64,000 bases of DNA from WQXF01 sp031553615 (GCA_031553615.1 JAVBLJ010000008.1:62001-126000), one strand, 5' to 3'; shown: positions 41,918 to 51,174, counted from the first letter of the stretch. Program-made: numbers and translations. The notes: generated by a model not told the origin, from the sequence alone.

Positions 41918-43078
41918 ATGAACCGTCAGCGGATGCGCATTACCCCCATCACGCGTCGGCTCGCCGCGCTGTGCATGGCGCTATGCCTGCTCCCCCTGGG
42001 CGCTGCGGCTACCCAGGCCGCGCCTCAGGCCGACCTGCCCGTGCGGCTCTTCTCCGCCGGGGAACGCGCCGCCTCGCTCCATCAGGCCGCGCTCTCGGGC
42101 GATACGCTCGCGGTTTCGGGCCGGATCGACGCAGGACAGGGCGCTTTCACCGACGCGCTCTGGTGCATCGACACGACCACCGACACCGGAACGCTGCTCT
42201 ACGAAGCGCAGCAGGGCATGCGCATACTCACCCTGGTGTACGCCGATGAACAGCTCTACTGGGTAGAGGCGCGGGAGGGCGACCCTTCGGGCTGGCGCAT
42301 CTGCGCCTGGGATGTGAAAAAGCAGCGCGCGGTGAGCGTGCGCGAGGATCCCTACAGCGGCGGCACGCTGGTGCCCGCGCTTTTCAGCGCAGGGACGCGC
42401 GTATACTGGTACGAATCCAATGCGAAGCCGCCCGCTAAGCCGCCCTATCAGCGGCTGCAATATCGGCTGCATTCCCATGCACCGGGCGAAAAAGCACCCA
42501 CTCTGCACACCTCGGCGATCGCCGTGCGGGATGGGCGGCCGCCGCACGTATTCGAAGACGTGCTGACCTTGGCCTCCTACTTCAACAATTCGTGGCAATT
42601 GCGCCGCCAGCAGCTGCGGGGCGACGCGGAAATCCTGCTCCCGCTGGCGGAGATGCCGCTGGATGTGCAGAGCAACGGGCAGTACATCGCCTGGCGGCAA
42701 TCCGGCTTGGACGATATGGCGGAGACTAATACAGAGCCCGGTGCGGAGGCTGACGCCAACCTGGGCAGCCAGCTCTGGTTGATGGAGCTCTCCGCGCCGG
42801 GGAAAAAGGTCTGCGTGGATACCCAGGTAGCCTCGCTGCTGCTGCTGCCCGAGGGTGCGTACTACGTGAATGAGGCGGGCGTGCTATGCTTCTACTGCAT
42901 CGCGCTGGGGCAGGTGCTGCACCTGACCGAGCACTCCGATTACCTACCCACGCTCTGCGTGCAGGGTGATCGGCTGGCGGCCCTGCGCGCCATCGACGAT
43001 GGCGAGGCTGCGTCGTATCGCGCCGCGCTGATCGACGTAAGCGCGCTGCAGGCCGAGGGCTGGCCGCCACTCCAGTAG
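41918..43078 (+). CDS. secreted protein, possibly beta-propeller, unknown function
   Basis: This 386-residue protein has an N-terminal signal peptide (RLAALCMALCLLPLGAAATQ, cleaved near AAPQA). The mature part has repeated strand pairs ending in Trp or Tyr-rich turns: GDTLAVSGRIDAGQG, LWCIDTTTDTGTLLYEA, EQLYWVEAREGDPSGWRICA, SNGQYIAWRQSG. This pattern fits a WD40/TolB-like propeller (compare DUF5050 or TolB proteins), but it is not decisive. The ATG at 41918 follows AAGGGAATC, a moderate site. It stands alone behind the long leader, and manA begins 105 bases after it. Confidence 0.72.
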   Translation: MNRQRMRITPITRRLAALCMALCLLPLGAAATQAAPQADLPVRLFSAGERAASLHQAALSGDTLAVSGRIDAGQGAFTDALWCIDTTTDTGTLLYEAQQGMRILTLVYADEQLYWVEAREGDPSGWRICAWDVKKQRAVSVREDPYSGGTLVPALFSAGTRVYWYESNAKPPAKPPYQRLQYRLHSHAPGEKAPTLHTSAIAVRDGRPPHVFEDVLTLASYFNNSWQLRRQQLRGDAEILLPLAEMPLDVQSNGQYIAWRQSGLDDMAETNTEPGAEADANLGSQLWLMELSAPGKKVCVDTQVASLLLLPEGAYYVNEAGVLCFYCIALGQVLHLTEHSDYLPTLCVQGDRLAALRAIDDGEAASYRAALIDVSALQAEGWPPLQ

Positions 43079-43182
43079 CGCTTGCGGCAAAAACGCAGCC
43101 TTCCCCCGCTTTTCCTATCCCCCCTCAAGGGGAGGAGGCAGCGGCGGCAGGGTCTCTCCTGCAAAGCAGAAAGGATGAGCAC

Positions 43183-44154
43183 ATGACTCCCTTGAATCCC
43201 TTTAAAATGATCCCGGCCTTCCGCCACGGTTCCGATACGCCCTGGGGCGGCACGACGCTGCGCGACGTGTTTGGCAAGCCGATTCCCGACGACACCACCG
43301 GTGAGAGCCTCGAAATCTCCGCGCTGCCCGGCCTTTGCAGCCGCGATGCCCAGGGGTGCGGGCTGGATGAGCTGCTACGCGAAGGCGGCCCTGCGTTTCG
43401 CGGCACCGAGGTGGGCGAGGTGTTCCCGCTGCTGCTCAAGCTGATCCATGCTCGGGAGCGGCTCTCGGTGCAGGTGCATCCGAACGATGAGTACGCTGGA
43501 GCGCACGAGAACGGCAAGCTGGGCAAGACCGAGGCCTGGGTGATCCTCGACTGTGCTCCGGGCGCGAAGCTGGTGTACGGCATTGAGCCGGGAATCTCCC
43601 GCGAGCACCTGGCTCAGGCGGCGCAAGCGGGCCGCGCGGTGGAGGACTGCCTGCGCTGGCTCACGGTGTCGCCGGGGGATACGCTGTACATCCCCGCCGG
43701 CATGGTGCACGCCATCGGCGAGGGAATATTGCTCTACGAAATTCAGCAATCGAGCGACGTGACCTATCGTTTCTGGGATTGGGATCGGCGCGACGCGCAG
43801 GGCAGGGCGCGGGAGCTGCACCTGCAAAAGGCGCTGGACGTGACCGACGTTTCGCTGCACCTGCAGCCCTGCCAAGGGGAGCGCATCAAAAAAACCGGGG
43901 GCTTCGCCACCCGGCTGATCGACGACCGCATGTTTACGCTGGATCGCCTGGAGGTATCGGGCAATATGCCGCTGGAGGAGATGCCCGAGCGTTTCCGCCT
44001 GCTCACCTCGCTCTGCGAGGGCTGGCTGGCTTACCCAGGCGGCGCGCTGGAGCTCAAGCGCGGCGACAGCGTGTTCATCCCCGCTTCGTCGGGGCGTATC
44101 AAGCTGGAATGCAAGGGCGAGCTGCTGCTGGCCGCGCCGGGGCGGGCAACTTAA
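43183..44154 (+). CDS. manA: mannose-6-phosphate isomerase, type I
   Basis: This 323-residue zinc cupin interconverts mannose 6-phosphate and fructose 6-phosphate. Conserved segments are WGGTTLRDVFGKPIPDD near residue 22, LKLIHARERLSVQVHPNDEY with the metal-binding His near 95, and KTEAWVILDCAPGAKLVYGI near 114. GDTLYIPAGMVHAIGEGILL is near 166, and EIQQSSDVTYRFWDWDR near 188. Size and layout match the short Bacillus-type enzyme (about 315 residues) rather than the 390-residue E. coli form. The ATG follows AAAGGATG by 5 bases. It lies between a secreted protein and mnmE; no mannose operon surrounds it. Confidence 0.93.
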   Translation: MTPLNPFKMIPAFRHGSDTPWGGTTLRDVFGKPIPDDTTGESLEISALPGLCSRDAQGCGLDELLREGGPAFRGTEVGEVFPLLLKLIHARERLSVQVHPNDEYAGAHENGKLGKTEAWVILDCAPGAKLVYGIEPGISREHLAQAAQAGRAVEDCLRWLTVSPGDTLYIPAGMVHAIGEGILLYEIQQSSDVTYRFWDWDRRDAQGRARELHLQKALDVTDVSLHLQPCQGERIKKTGGFATRLIDDRMFTLDRLEVSGNMPLEEMPERFRLLTSLCEGWLAYPGGALELKRGDSVFIPASSGRIKLECKGELLLAAPGRAT

Positions 44155-44225
44155 CGGACATCGAGCTGAAGGTGCTGTGTGAACTGTTTGGTGTAACCCC
44201 GGAGTTTTTGATGGAGGAAGTATGA
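44155..44225 (+). pseudogene. possible remnant of an XRE-type regulator C-terminus
   Basis: In a frame different from manA, the gap reads LTDIELKVLCELFGVTPEFL then MEEV and a stop. The 'lcelFGVtpefLm' end is typical for XRE-family helix-turn-helix proteins. No upstream part of such a domain is visible in that frame within manA. It may be a decayed fragment or coincidence. Confidence 0.25.
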
Positions 44226-44230
44226 TATAC

Positions 44231-44246
44231 TCTCCGCATGCGGAGA
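44231..44246 (+). promoter_or_regulatory. perfect 16-base palindrome upstream of mnmE
   Basis: TCTCCGCATGCGGAGA is a perfect palindrome directly after a GATATACT sequence that could be a -10. It lies 27 bases before the chosen mnmE start, an operator-like position. Confidence 0.45.
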
Positions 44247-44273
44247 ATTGCGAAAAGTAGGGCTGATCACGCA

Positions 44274-45692
44274 ATGCAAACGGAACGTAAGGATAACGAT
44301 CTCACCGATACCACCGATACCATCGTGGCCCTGGCCACACCTCCCGGGCAGGGGGGCGTGGCCATTGTGCGCATCAGCGGATCGCAGGCGGCGGCGGTGC
44401 TGGCGCGCGTGTTCCGTGCGCGCAGCGGCGAACCGATCGCCGATTGGCCCAGCCACCGGCTGACGCTGGGCTGGGTTGCCGCGCCGGGAGAAGAGCCCGC
44501 CCCCATCGACGAGGCCATGGCGGTGCTCATGCGCGCCCCGCGCAGCTACACGCGCGAGGACGTGGCCGAAATCCACTGCCACGGCGGAGTCTGGACGGTA
44601 CGCGAAATCCTGCGGCTGGCCGTGCAAGCCGGGGCGCGCGCCGCAGAGCCGGGGGAATTCACCCGCCGCGCGTTCGAGAACGGGCGCGTCGATCTGGCGC
44701 AGGCCGAGGCCGTGATGGCGCTCATAGGCGCGCAGGGCGAGCGGGCCGCGCTGGATGCACTGCGGCAGATGCGCGGGGGCGCGTCGCGCGTCGCTTTTGA
44801 GGCGCGCACCGAAGCCACGCGGCTGCTGGCCGGGGTGGAAGCGGCGCTGGATTTCCCGGAGGAGATCGATGAATACGAGGCCACGCAGGGTCTGCGCGAG
44901 GGCGCGGCCGCGCTGGCCGCGAAGCTGCGCGGTGCTTGCAACCCCCGCGCGGGAAAGCTGCTGCGCGACGGGCTGGATGTGGTGATCGCGGGCCGCCCCA
45001 ACGTGGGCAAATCCACGCTGCTCAACGCGCTGCTGGGCGAGGAGCGCGCCATCGTCGCCGACCTGCCCGGCACCACCCGCGATACGCTCACCGAGCGCAT
45101 GGTGCTGGATGGATTCGTGGTGCAGCTCACCGACACGGCGGGGCTGCGCGAGAGCGCCGATGCGATTGAGGCGCAGGGCGTTTCCCGCGCACAGGCCGCG
45201 CTGGAGCGTGCCGACCTGCGGCTGATCGTGCTGGACGCCTCGGCGCCGCTCGAGCCCGAGGATACCGCGCTGCTGGCGCAATCCCGCCTGCAGCCTTGCT
45301 CGCAGCCCTGTATCGTTGCGCTCAACAAGGGCGATCGCCCTGCCGCCCTGCGTGCCGCCGACATCGCCACGCTGGCACCAGGCGCGGTGCTGGTGGAGGT
45401 GACCGCGCGCACCGGGGAAGGCCTGCCCGCGCTGCTTTCTGCGCTGCGCGAGCAGGCCGCTCTGCCCGCCGCGCAAGAAGCTGCGCTCACCCAGGCGCGG
45501 CACATCGCCGCCGCCCTGCGCGCCGCCGAGGCGCTGGAGGAAGCCGTGGCCACGCTCGATGCGGGCCTGTCCACCGACGTGGCCGCCATCGATCTGCACA
45601 GGGCGCTGGACGCGCTGGGCAGCATCACCGGGGAATCGCTCTCCGAGGACGTGATCGATGCCGTGTTCGCCGGGTTCTGCGTGGGGAAATAA
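44274..45692 (+). CDS. mnmE: tRNA modification GTPase MnmE (TrmE)
   Basis: This 472-residue GTPase works with MnmG to modify U34 of certain tRNAs. The N-terminal folate-binding domain starts with DTIVALATPPGQGGVAIVRI and includes SYTREDVAEIHCHGG near residue 90. The G domain follows: G1 GRPNVGKST near 240, G2 GTTRDT, G3 DTAGL near 285, G4 NKGD near 347. The C-terminus ends in the catalytic Cys motif FAGFCVGK. The ATG at 44274 is chosen because a start 36 bases earlier lies in the palindrome at 44231-44246. In many Bacillota mnmE, mnmG, rsmG, parA and parB are adjacent near the origin; here mnmG and rsmG are absent from the expected places. Confidence 0.95.
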   Translation: MQTERKDNDLTDTTDTIVALATPPGQGGVAIVRISGSQAAAVLARVFRARSGEPIADWPSHRLTLGWVAAPGEEPAPIDEAMAVLMRAPRSYTREDVAEIHCHGGVWTVREILRLAVQAGARAAEPGEFTRRAFENGRVDLAQAEAVMALIGAQGERAALDALRQMRGGASRVAFEARTEATRLLAGVEAALDFPEEIDEYEATQGLREGAAALAAKLRGACNPRAGKLLRDGLDVVIAGRPNVGKSTLLNALLGEERAIVADLPGTTRDTLTERMVLDGFVVQLTDTAGLRESADAIEAQGVSRAQAALERADLRLIVLDASAPLEPEDTALLAQSRLQPCSQPCIVALNKGDRPAALRAADIATLAPGAVLVEVTARTGEGLPALLSALREQAALPAAQEAALTQARHIAAALRAAEALEEAVATLDAGLSTDVAAIDLHRALDALGSITGESLSEDVIDAVFAGFCVGK

Positions 45693-45726
45693 TTGGAATT
45701 GGTATAATAGGCTAATACATAGCGAA

Positions 45727-45760
45727 AGCGTGCACCGCAGCAGTCGGCGCACGCTCTTTG
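45727..45760 (+). terminator. intrinsic terminator of mnmE
   Basis: AGCGTGC and GCACGCT enclose a 15-base loop, followed by CTTTGCTTTG. It separates mnmE from the converging DUF1015 gene. Confidence 0.75.
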
Positions 45761-45796
45761 CTTTGTATTTGCATTGTAATTGCTTTGTGATGGATA

Positions 45797-47071
45797 TTAT
45801 CCTATCCCCCGGCACTCCATGTAGTACCGCTTCTCGTTCGCCTCGCCCATGGAGAACGTCTTTCGGGGCAGCGCGCCTCGCGCACGCACTGCAGGGAAGA
45901 GATCGGCCTTGTTCATGGAGGGCAGCAGCAGGCCCATCGTGTCATACCCTCGGCAGAGCGAGCGCAGGCTGGCCTCTCCGTGGATATAATCGATCTCCAC
46001 TTGCGGATACTGGATCAAAAGATCGTCCAAAAAATCCTGCAGCACGCCCACGGCCAGCTCCCCCTCCCGGGGGGTAAACCGCCAGGGCGTGACGCCCTCG
46101 AACCAGAGCACCTGGCCTCCTTGCTGCCCCGGCGCGGGGGGTGCAAACTCAATGCCCAGGTTGCGCCCGTAGGAGTGCCGCACCCAGGCGGCGCGCATCT
46201 CCTCCGGCGAAAAGGGGAACAGCATGCGGTGGATGGGCTCGAACACCAGCGCATCGTCGTGCAGATTGACCACCTCGGCCAGCGCAAACCGTGCCGGATG
46301 CTCGGCGCGCTGCGCTTCGGTGAGCGTATCGCGCAGGTTGAGCCAACATTGCCGCGCCGTGGCCAGCGAGTGATTGCCATCGCCCACGGCAAACAACAGC
46401 CCCTCGGCGCGCTCCCCCAGCCCGGCCAGCGCCTGGGCCACCTGCTCCAGCTGCGGCCCCTCTTCCACCGCCCAGCCGCGCAGATGCCCGCCGTTCTTCA
46501 TCAGCTCCACGTCGTAAAGCGGGCGCAGCGCCTCGCGCACGGCGTACAGGGGTTCGATGAGCGTGCGGGCAGGGTCGTCCACCAGCAGCATTACGTGGGG
46601 GCTCTCCAGCGGCGCACCCTCGCGAACCTTCACGCGCGGAGGAATGCGCTCCTCGATCGTGCCCTCGGTGGGGCGGATCAGGCTGCGCGCACCCGGCGCG
46701 AAATCGTAGGCCTCCAGATCGACGGCCAGCACCAGCCCCAAGCGATTGCCGGTGGAGGTTTGCCGTTCCACCAGCACGAAGCCATGCGTCGCATGCCGCA
46801 GCACGCCGCGTGCCTGGTAATCGCGCATGGCGGCCTGTATACCCTGCACGCGGCCCATGCCCTGGCTCAAGTAAACTTCGGGGAAGGTGATGCGGAAGGT
46901 CGAGGGCGCATCGCCCACCAGCTCCTCCACTTGCTGCCAATAATTGGGCTCCGCCGTGAACTGATCGCAAGCCACCACCGCCCATGTGGCTAGGTCTACA
47001 TCCGGGGCGGGGAGGAGAATATCGGGAATGTGTACGCCGTTTTGGGCTAGGGTTTGTTCGTACCGAGGCAT
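45797..47071 (-). CDS. DUF1015 family protein
   Basis: This 424-residue soluble protein matches DUF1015 (PF06245). It opens with VDLATWAVVACDQFTAEPNY, and has TFRITFPEVYLSQGMGRVQG near residue 57. GLLFAVGDGNHSLATARQCW lies near 231, a segment conserved in the family. The function is not established. In several Clostridia the gene sits beside serA and serC, which are elsewhere in this window. The ATG at 47071 has AAAGGAGG 7 bases before it. It is the last gene downstream of importer 2, 83 bases after the permease stop, and could be read from that operon. Confidence 0.88.
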   Translation of the reverse strand: MPRYEQTLAQNGVHIPDILLPAPDVDLATWAVVACDQFTAEPNYWQQVEELVGDAPSTFRITFPEVYLSQGMGRVQGIQAAMRDYQARGVLRHATHGFVLVERQTSTGNRLGLVLAVDLEAYDFAPGARSLIRPTEGTIEERIPPRVKVREGAPLESPHVMLLVDDPARTLIEPLYAVREALRPLYDVELMKNGGHLRGWAVEEGPQLEQVAQALAGLGERAEGLLFAVGDGNHSLATARQCWLNLRDTLTEAQRAEHPARFALAEVVNLHDDALVFEPIHRMLFPFSPEEMRAAWVRHSYGRNLGIEFAPPAPGQQGGQVLWFEGVTPWRFTPREGELAVGVLQDFLDDLLIQYPQVEIDYIHGEASLRSLCRGYDTMGLLLPSMNKADLFPAVRARGALPRKTFSMGEANEKRYYMECRGIG

Positions 47072-47154
47072 AGGGAAACCTCCTTTTGGGGGGTCTTTTT
47101 TGCTTTGAAAACCTTCCGGGCTTTGCGTGTGCTCGGGCATCGCACGCCGATCGG

Positions 47155-48126
47155 CTACCTGCCGCCCCGGTCGTAGGGCACGCCGCTGGCGCGCGGCGCT
47201 TGCGAGCGCTTGCTGGTAAAGGCCAGCACGATCAGGGTGGCGATGTAGGGCACCATTTTGTAGATATCGCTGGGAATGGCCAAATCCTTGAGCACCGGCA
47301 CGCCGGAGTAGGCCGAGGCGATGGTTTTCATGAGGCCGAAGAACAGCGCGGCGAACAGGATGCGCACCGGCTTCCATTGGCCGAATATGAGCACCGCCAG
47401 CGCCAGAAAGCCATAGCCCGACACGGTGGCATTGAACTGCGTGGAGGTGGGCACCACGAACACCAGCCCGCCCAGCCCGGCCAGCGCGCCCGAGATGATC
47501 ACGCCCGCATAGCGGATGCGATAGACGTTGATGCCCACCGAGTCCGCAGCCTGCGGATGCTCGCCACAGGCGCGCAGGCGCAGCCCGAAGCGAGTGCGGT
47601 AGAGCACGAACGTGCCCACGGCCAGTATGGCCAGGCCGAGGAAGGTAGTGATATATGTTTTTTGAAAGAGCAACGGGCCCAGCACCGGGATATCGCCCAG
47701 CAGCGGCACCTTGTTGATGCGGAAGGTGTTGACGAATTCCACCTGCTGCACGTGGTTGGGTTGCACCATGCGGGCCACATAGATGGCGAAGGCGGGCGCG
47801 AACATGTTCAGCGCGGTGCCGCTGATGGTCTGGTTGCTGCGTAGGTTGATGGCCGCGTAGGCGTGCAGCAGCGAGAATGCCATGCCGCTCACCACCGCGA
47901 TCACAATCGCGAGCAGCAGCAGACCCTGCCCGCTCATCGCGCCCTGCGCCAGACTCATGAAGAGCACGGAGCAGAACGCGCCCACGACCATGATACCCTC
48001 CAGCGCGATGTTGACCACGCCGCTGCGCTCGGCAAACATGCCGCCCAGCGCCACGATCAGCAGCGGGATGGAGAAGAACCACATCTGCTGCACCAGGAAT
48101 ACGATGGTGCTCCAAAGCTCGCTCAT
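47155..48126 (-). CDS. ABC transporter permease (importer 2, second)
   Basis: This 323-residue membrane protein is the second permease of the minus-strand BMP-type importer. It has AERSGVVNIALEGIMVVGAF near residue 30, the coupling segment NLRSNQTISGTALNMFAPAF near 93, and LRACGEHPQAADSVGINVYR near 180. About nine hydrophobic segments are visible. It overlaps the stop of the first permease by 4 bases (ATGA), so the two are coupled. It is paralogous to the second permease of importer 1 at 10962-11930. Confidence 0.92.
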   Translation of the reverse strand: MSELWSTIVFLVQQMWFFSIPLLIVALGGMFAERSGVVNIALEGIMVVGAFCSVLFMSLAQGAMSGQGLLLLAIVIAVVSGMAFSLLHAYAAINLRSNQTISGTALNMFAPAFAIYVARMVQPNHVQQVEFVNTFRINKVPLLGDIPVLGPLLFQKTYITTFLGLAILAVGTFVLYRTRFGLRLRACGEHPQAADSVGINVYRIRYAGVIISGALAGLGGLVFVVPTSTQFNATVSGYGFLALAVLIFGQWKPVRILFAALFFGLMKTIASAYSGVPVLKDLAIPSDIYKMVPYIATLIVLAFTSKRSQAPRASGVPYDRGGR

Positions 48127-49517
48127 GCTTCTCCCTCCTTTGCGTCCGCCTGGTCGGCGCTCGAACCCGGCACGGCGGTTGGTTCGGGTGCTTGCTCAGG
48201 CTCGGGCTCGGGCTCGGGCTCTGGCTTCGATTCGGGTTCTTGATTCGGTTCTTGCTCAGGCTCTGGCTTCGGTTCGAGCTCCTGTTCCAGCCTTTGCTTG
48301 AGACGCCGTTCGGAGCGCCGCTCGGGTCTTTTCGCAGGCTCCGCGCCTGATGCGGGGCTCGCGCTCGGCTCCTCGTTCCGCTCCTGCTCTTGCTCCTGGC
48401 TCTGCTCCTGGCGAATGCGGCGCTTGCTGGCCGCCGAAGCGATCAGATTCTTTACCAGTAGCGCGAACGCGCTGAAGTAGATGATGGCCGCGATGATGAT
48501 GTCGATGATCTCGGGCATGAACTCCATCTTTTGCAGGTAGTAGCCACCCTGGGTGATGTAGGCCACGAACAACCCGGAGAACACGATGCCGATGGGGTGC
48601 GAGAGCCCGAGCAGCGCCACCGGACTGCCGTTGAATCCCTGGGCCGAAAGCGTCTCGATCACGGTGATGTGCAGGCCGCTGGACGGGGCCAGATACATCA
48701 GCCCGCCCGCCGCGCCCGCCAGTGCGCCTGCAATGATCATGGAGTAGAGAATGCTGCGCTTTTCGTTGATGCCTGCGTACCGGCTGGCCTCGCGGTTGAG
48801 GCCGCAGGCCTTGAGCTCGTAGCCGAAGGTGGTGCGGTTGAGCACGATATAGACCACCACCGCCATGAGCACCGCAATGAATATGCCGCCATTGACGCTG
48901 GAGGCATCCACGAACTTTCCCTTGAGGTTGTAGAAAACCTGATCCATCCCCCACTTGGGAATGGCGGCCTGGGCCACGTTGACGCTTTGGTTCTTGAGCG
49001 CGTCGTAGGTGTTGGTGTTCTTAATAAGGTAGTTGACGCCGTACATGCCGATGTAATTGCACATGATGCAGGCGATGACCTCGTGCACGTTCAGCAGCGA
49101 TTTAAACAGGCCAGGGATCGCGCCCCAGATCGCGCCCGCCATCATGCCCGCCATCAGCGCGGCCACCCACAGCAGCCCGGGCGGAATGAACGTGGCGTTG
49201 GTGCCCACGTATATCGCCGCGAAGCCGCCCACGATCAGCTGGCCCGCCGCGCCGATGTTGAACAGCCCGGTTTTGAACGCGAAGCCGACAGAAAGCCCGG
49301 TCATGATGAGGGGCGTGGCGTAGTAGAGCACCTGGCCGATGCCCTTCATGCCGCCGGTGAAGCCGCCCGCCGCGATGATGCCCAGCCCCGCGACCGCCTG
49401 CGAGGGATTCGATATCAGCAATATGAGGAAGCCGAACGCCAGCCCAACCACGATGGCGATCAGCGAGGAGGCGATGCTGGCGATCCCCCCGCCCGTGAAC
49501 AGCCGCCTATTGCTCAT
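48123..49517 (-). CDS. ABC transporter permease with Pro-Glu-rich tail (importer 2, first)
   Basis: Of its 464 residues the first 365 are a standard BPD_transp_2 permease: KTGLFNIGAAGQLIVGGFAA near residue 84, LLNVHEVIACIMCNYIGMYG near 140, LKACGLNREASRYAGINEKR near 233. The last 95 residues are unusual, a basic and glutamine/glutamate-rich stretch (RRIRQEQSQEQEQERNEEP, RRSERRLKQRLEQELEPKP) followed by PEPEPEPEPEQAPEP. It is encoded by hexamer repeats at about 48190-48260. The tail would be cytoplasmic. It overlaps the ATPase stop by 4 bases at its start and the next permease start by 4 bases at its end. Confidence 0.9.
   Translation of the reverse strand: MSNRRLFTGGGIASIASSLIAIVVGLAFGFLILLISNPSQAVAGLGIIAAGGFTGGMKGIGQVLYYATPLIMTGLSVGFAFKTGLFNIGAAGQLIVGGFAAIYVGTNATFIPPGLLWVAALMAGMMAGAIWGAIPGLFKSLLNVHEVIACIMCNYIGMYGVNYLIKNTNTYDALKNQSVNVAQAAIPKWGMDQVFYNLKGKFVDASSVNGGIFIAVLMAVVVYIVLNRTTFGYELKACGLNREASRYAGINEKRSILYSMIIAGALAGAAGGLMYLAPSSGLHITVIETLSAQGFNGSPVALLGLSHPIGIVFSGLFVAYITQGGYYLQKMEFMPEIIDIIIAAIIYFSAFALLVKNLIASAASKRRIRQEQSQEQEQERNEEPSASPASGAEPAKRPERRSERRLKQRLEQELEPKPEPEQEPNQEPESKPEPEPEPEPEQAPEPTAVPGSSADQADAKEGEA
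48185..48262 (-). repeat. hexamer repeat encoding the Pro-Glu tail
   Basis: On the plus strand GGCTCG units recur (GGCTCGGGCTCGGGCTCG), with variants GGTTCT and GGCTTC. They encode Pro-Glu pairs on the minus strand. Gain or loss of 6-base units would keep the frame. Confidence 0.85.
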
Positions 49518-51118
49518 ACGACTGCCCCCTTTCTGGAACCGGCCATGTACAGGCCCAGCTCCTGCGCGGTGGTGCCCTGGGCGTCCACGTCGGCGACGAT
49601 CTCGCCTTCGTAGATCACCAGGATGCGATCGGATACATTGAGCACCTCGTCCAGCTCCAGCGATACGAGCAAAATGGCCTTGCCCTCATCCCGCGCGGCG
49701 ATGAGCCGCTTGTGGATGTATTCGATCGCGCCCACGTCCAGGCCGCGGGTGGGCTGCACGGCGATGAGCACCTCGGGGTCCTCGCTGATCTCGCGCGCCA
49801 CGATGGCCTTTTGCTGATTGCCCCCCGACATGCTGCGCGCCAGGGTATGCGCGCCCTGGCCGCTGCGGATATCAAAATCGGAAATGAGCTTGTCCGCATA
49901 CTGGTACATGCGGTCGAACCGCAGAAAGCCATCCTTCTGGAAGCCCGGCTTGTTGGGGAAGGCGCGCTTGTGGTAGCTCTTGAGGATCAGGTTCTCGGCC
50001 AGCGAGTAATCGAGCACCAGCCCGTGCCTGTGCCGATCCTCGGGGATGTGCGAAAGCCCGGCGTCGTTGCGCTCGCGGATGGTTTCGCGGGTGATCTCGT
50101 GATCGCCCAGGAACACGCGCCCACCATCGGGGGTGAGCAGGCCGGTGAGCGCATACACCAGCTCGCTCTGGCCGTTGCCATCTATGCCCGCGATGCACAG
50201 GATTTCGCCCTGGCGCACGGTGAACGAAACGTTGTTGACCAGCGGTTTTCCGTGGTTCTTGCCGCGCACCACCAGGTTTTGCACCACCAGCGCGGCCTTG
50301 CCGCCCGGCTTCACCGGCACCTTGTGCAGCTCGAAATCCACCTCGCGGCCCACCATCATTTCGCTCATCTTTTCCTTGGAGGTATCCGCCACCTCCACGG
50401 TGCCAATGCAACGGCCCTTGCGCAGCACGGTGCACCGATCGGCCACCTGCTTGATCTCGTTGAGCTTGTGGGTGATGAACAGTATCGATTTCCCCTCGGC
50501 CACCAGGTTTCGCATGATCTTCATCAGCTCAGCGATCTCCTGGGGGGTGAGCACCGCCGTGGGCTCATCGAATATTAGCACCTCGTTTTCGCGGTACAGC
50601 ATTTTCAGGATTTCCACGCGCTGCTGCATGCCCACGGTGATCTCCTCGATGCGCGCATCGGGCTCGACCATCAGCCCATACTGCTGCGAAAGTGCCCGCA
50701 CCTTGGCGCGGGCCTCGTCCATGCGCAGCACGCCGCGCGCGGTGGTCTCCACGCCCAGCACGATGTTTTCCAGCACGGTGAAGTTGTGCACCAGCTTAAA
50801 GTGCTGATGCACCATGCCGATGCCCAGCGCGTTGGCATCGTTGGGGTTGTGGATGCGCACCTCCCGTCCATCCTTGCGAATGGTGCCCTTTTCGGCGGAG
50901 TAGAGGCCGAAGAGCACGCTCATGAGCGTGGATTTGCCCGCACCGTTTTCGCCCAGCAGCGCGTGAATCTCCCCGCGCCGCAGCTGCAGGGTCACGTCGT
51001 CATTGGCGCGAATGCCGGGGAAATCCTTGGTGATGTGCAGCATCTCGATAACGTAATCCGTTGCGTGCTCCGCTGCGTGAACCTGTTCGTGGTCCGAAAC
51101 GTGATCCAAATTCGCCAC
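49514..51118 (-). CDS. ABC transporter ATP-binding protein with two nucleotide-binding domains (importer 2)
   Basis: This 534-residue double ATPase has domain 1 Walker A GENGAGKST near residue 57, the signature region EITVGMQQRVEILKMLYREN near 157, Walker B VLIFDEPTAVLTPQEI and the switch FITHK. Domain 2 has a degenerate P-loop (GIDGNGQSEL), signature MSGGNQQKAIVAREI near 424, and IAVQPTRGLDVG. This is the standard nucleoside/sugar ATPase layout. The start is the GTG at 51118 after AAAGG; an internal Met at residue 26 (MLHITKDF) is a possible alternative. It lies 101 bases after the binding-protein gene, with a hairpin between. Confidence 0.92.
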   Translation of the reverse strand: MANLDHVSDHEQVHAAEHATDYVIEMLHITKDFPGIRANDDVTLQLRRGEIHALLGENGAGKSTLMSVLFGLYSAEKGTIRKDGREVRIHNPNDANALGIGMVHQHFKLVHNFTVLENIVLGVETTARGVLRMDEARAKVRALSQQYGLMVEPDARIEEITVGMQQRVEILKMLYRENEVLIFDEPTAVLTPQEIAELMKIMRNLVAEGKSILFITHKLNEIKQVADRCTVLRKGRCIGTVEVADTSKEKMSEMMVGREVDFELHKVPVKPGGKAALVVQNLVVRGKNHGKPLVNNVSFTVRQGEILCIAGIDGNGQSELVYALTGLLTPDGGRVFLGDHEITRETIRERNDAGLSHIPEDRHRHGLVLDYSLAENLILKSYHKRAFPNKPGFQKDGFLRFDRMYQYADKLISDFDIRSGQGAHTLARSMSGGNQQKAIVAREISEDPEVLIAVQPTRGLDVGAIEYIHKRLIAARDEGKAILLVSLELDEVLNVSDRILVIYEGEIVADVDAQGTTAQELGLYMAGSRKGAVV

Positions 51119-51174
51119 CCCTTTGCCGGACTGGAAATATACTGCATGGGAACCGATTACGATATGTATAGGAA

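Noticed and set aside
44151..45815. Minus-strand open frame covering mnmE
   Set aside because: MnmE has all G motifs and the C-terminal Cys motif; the antisense frame shows none.
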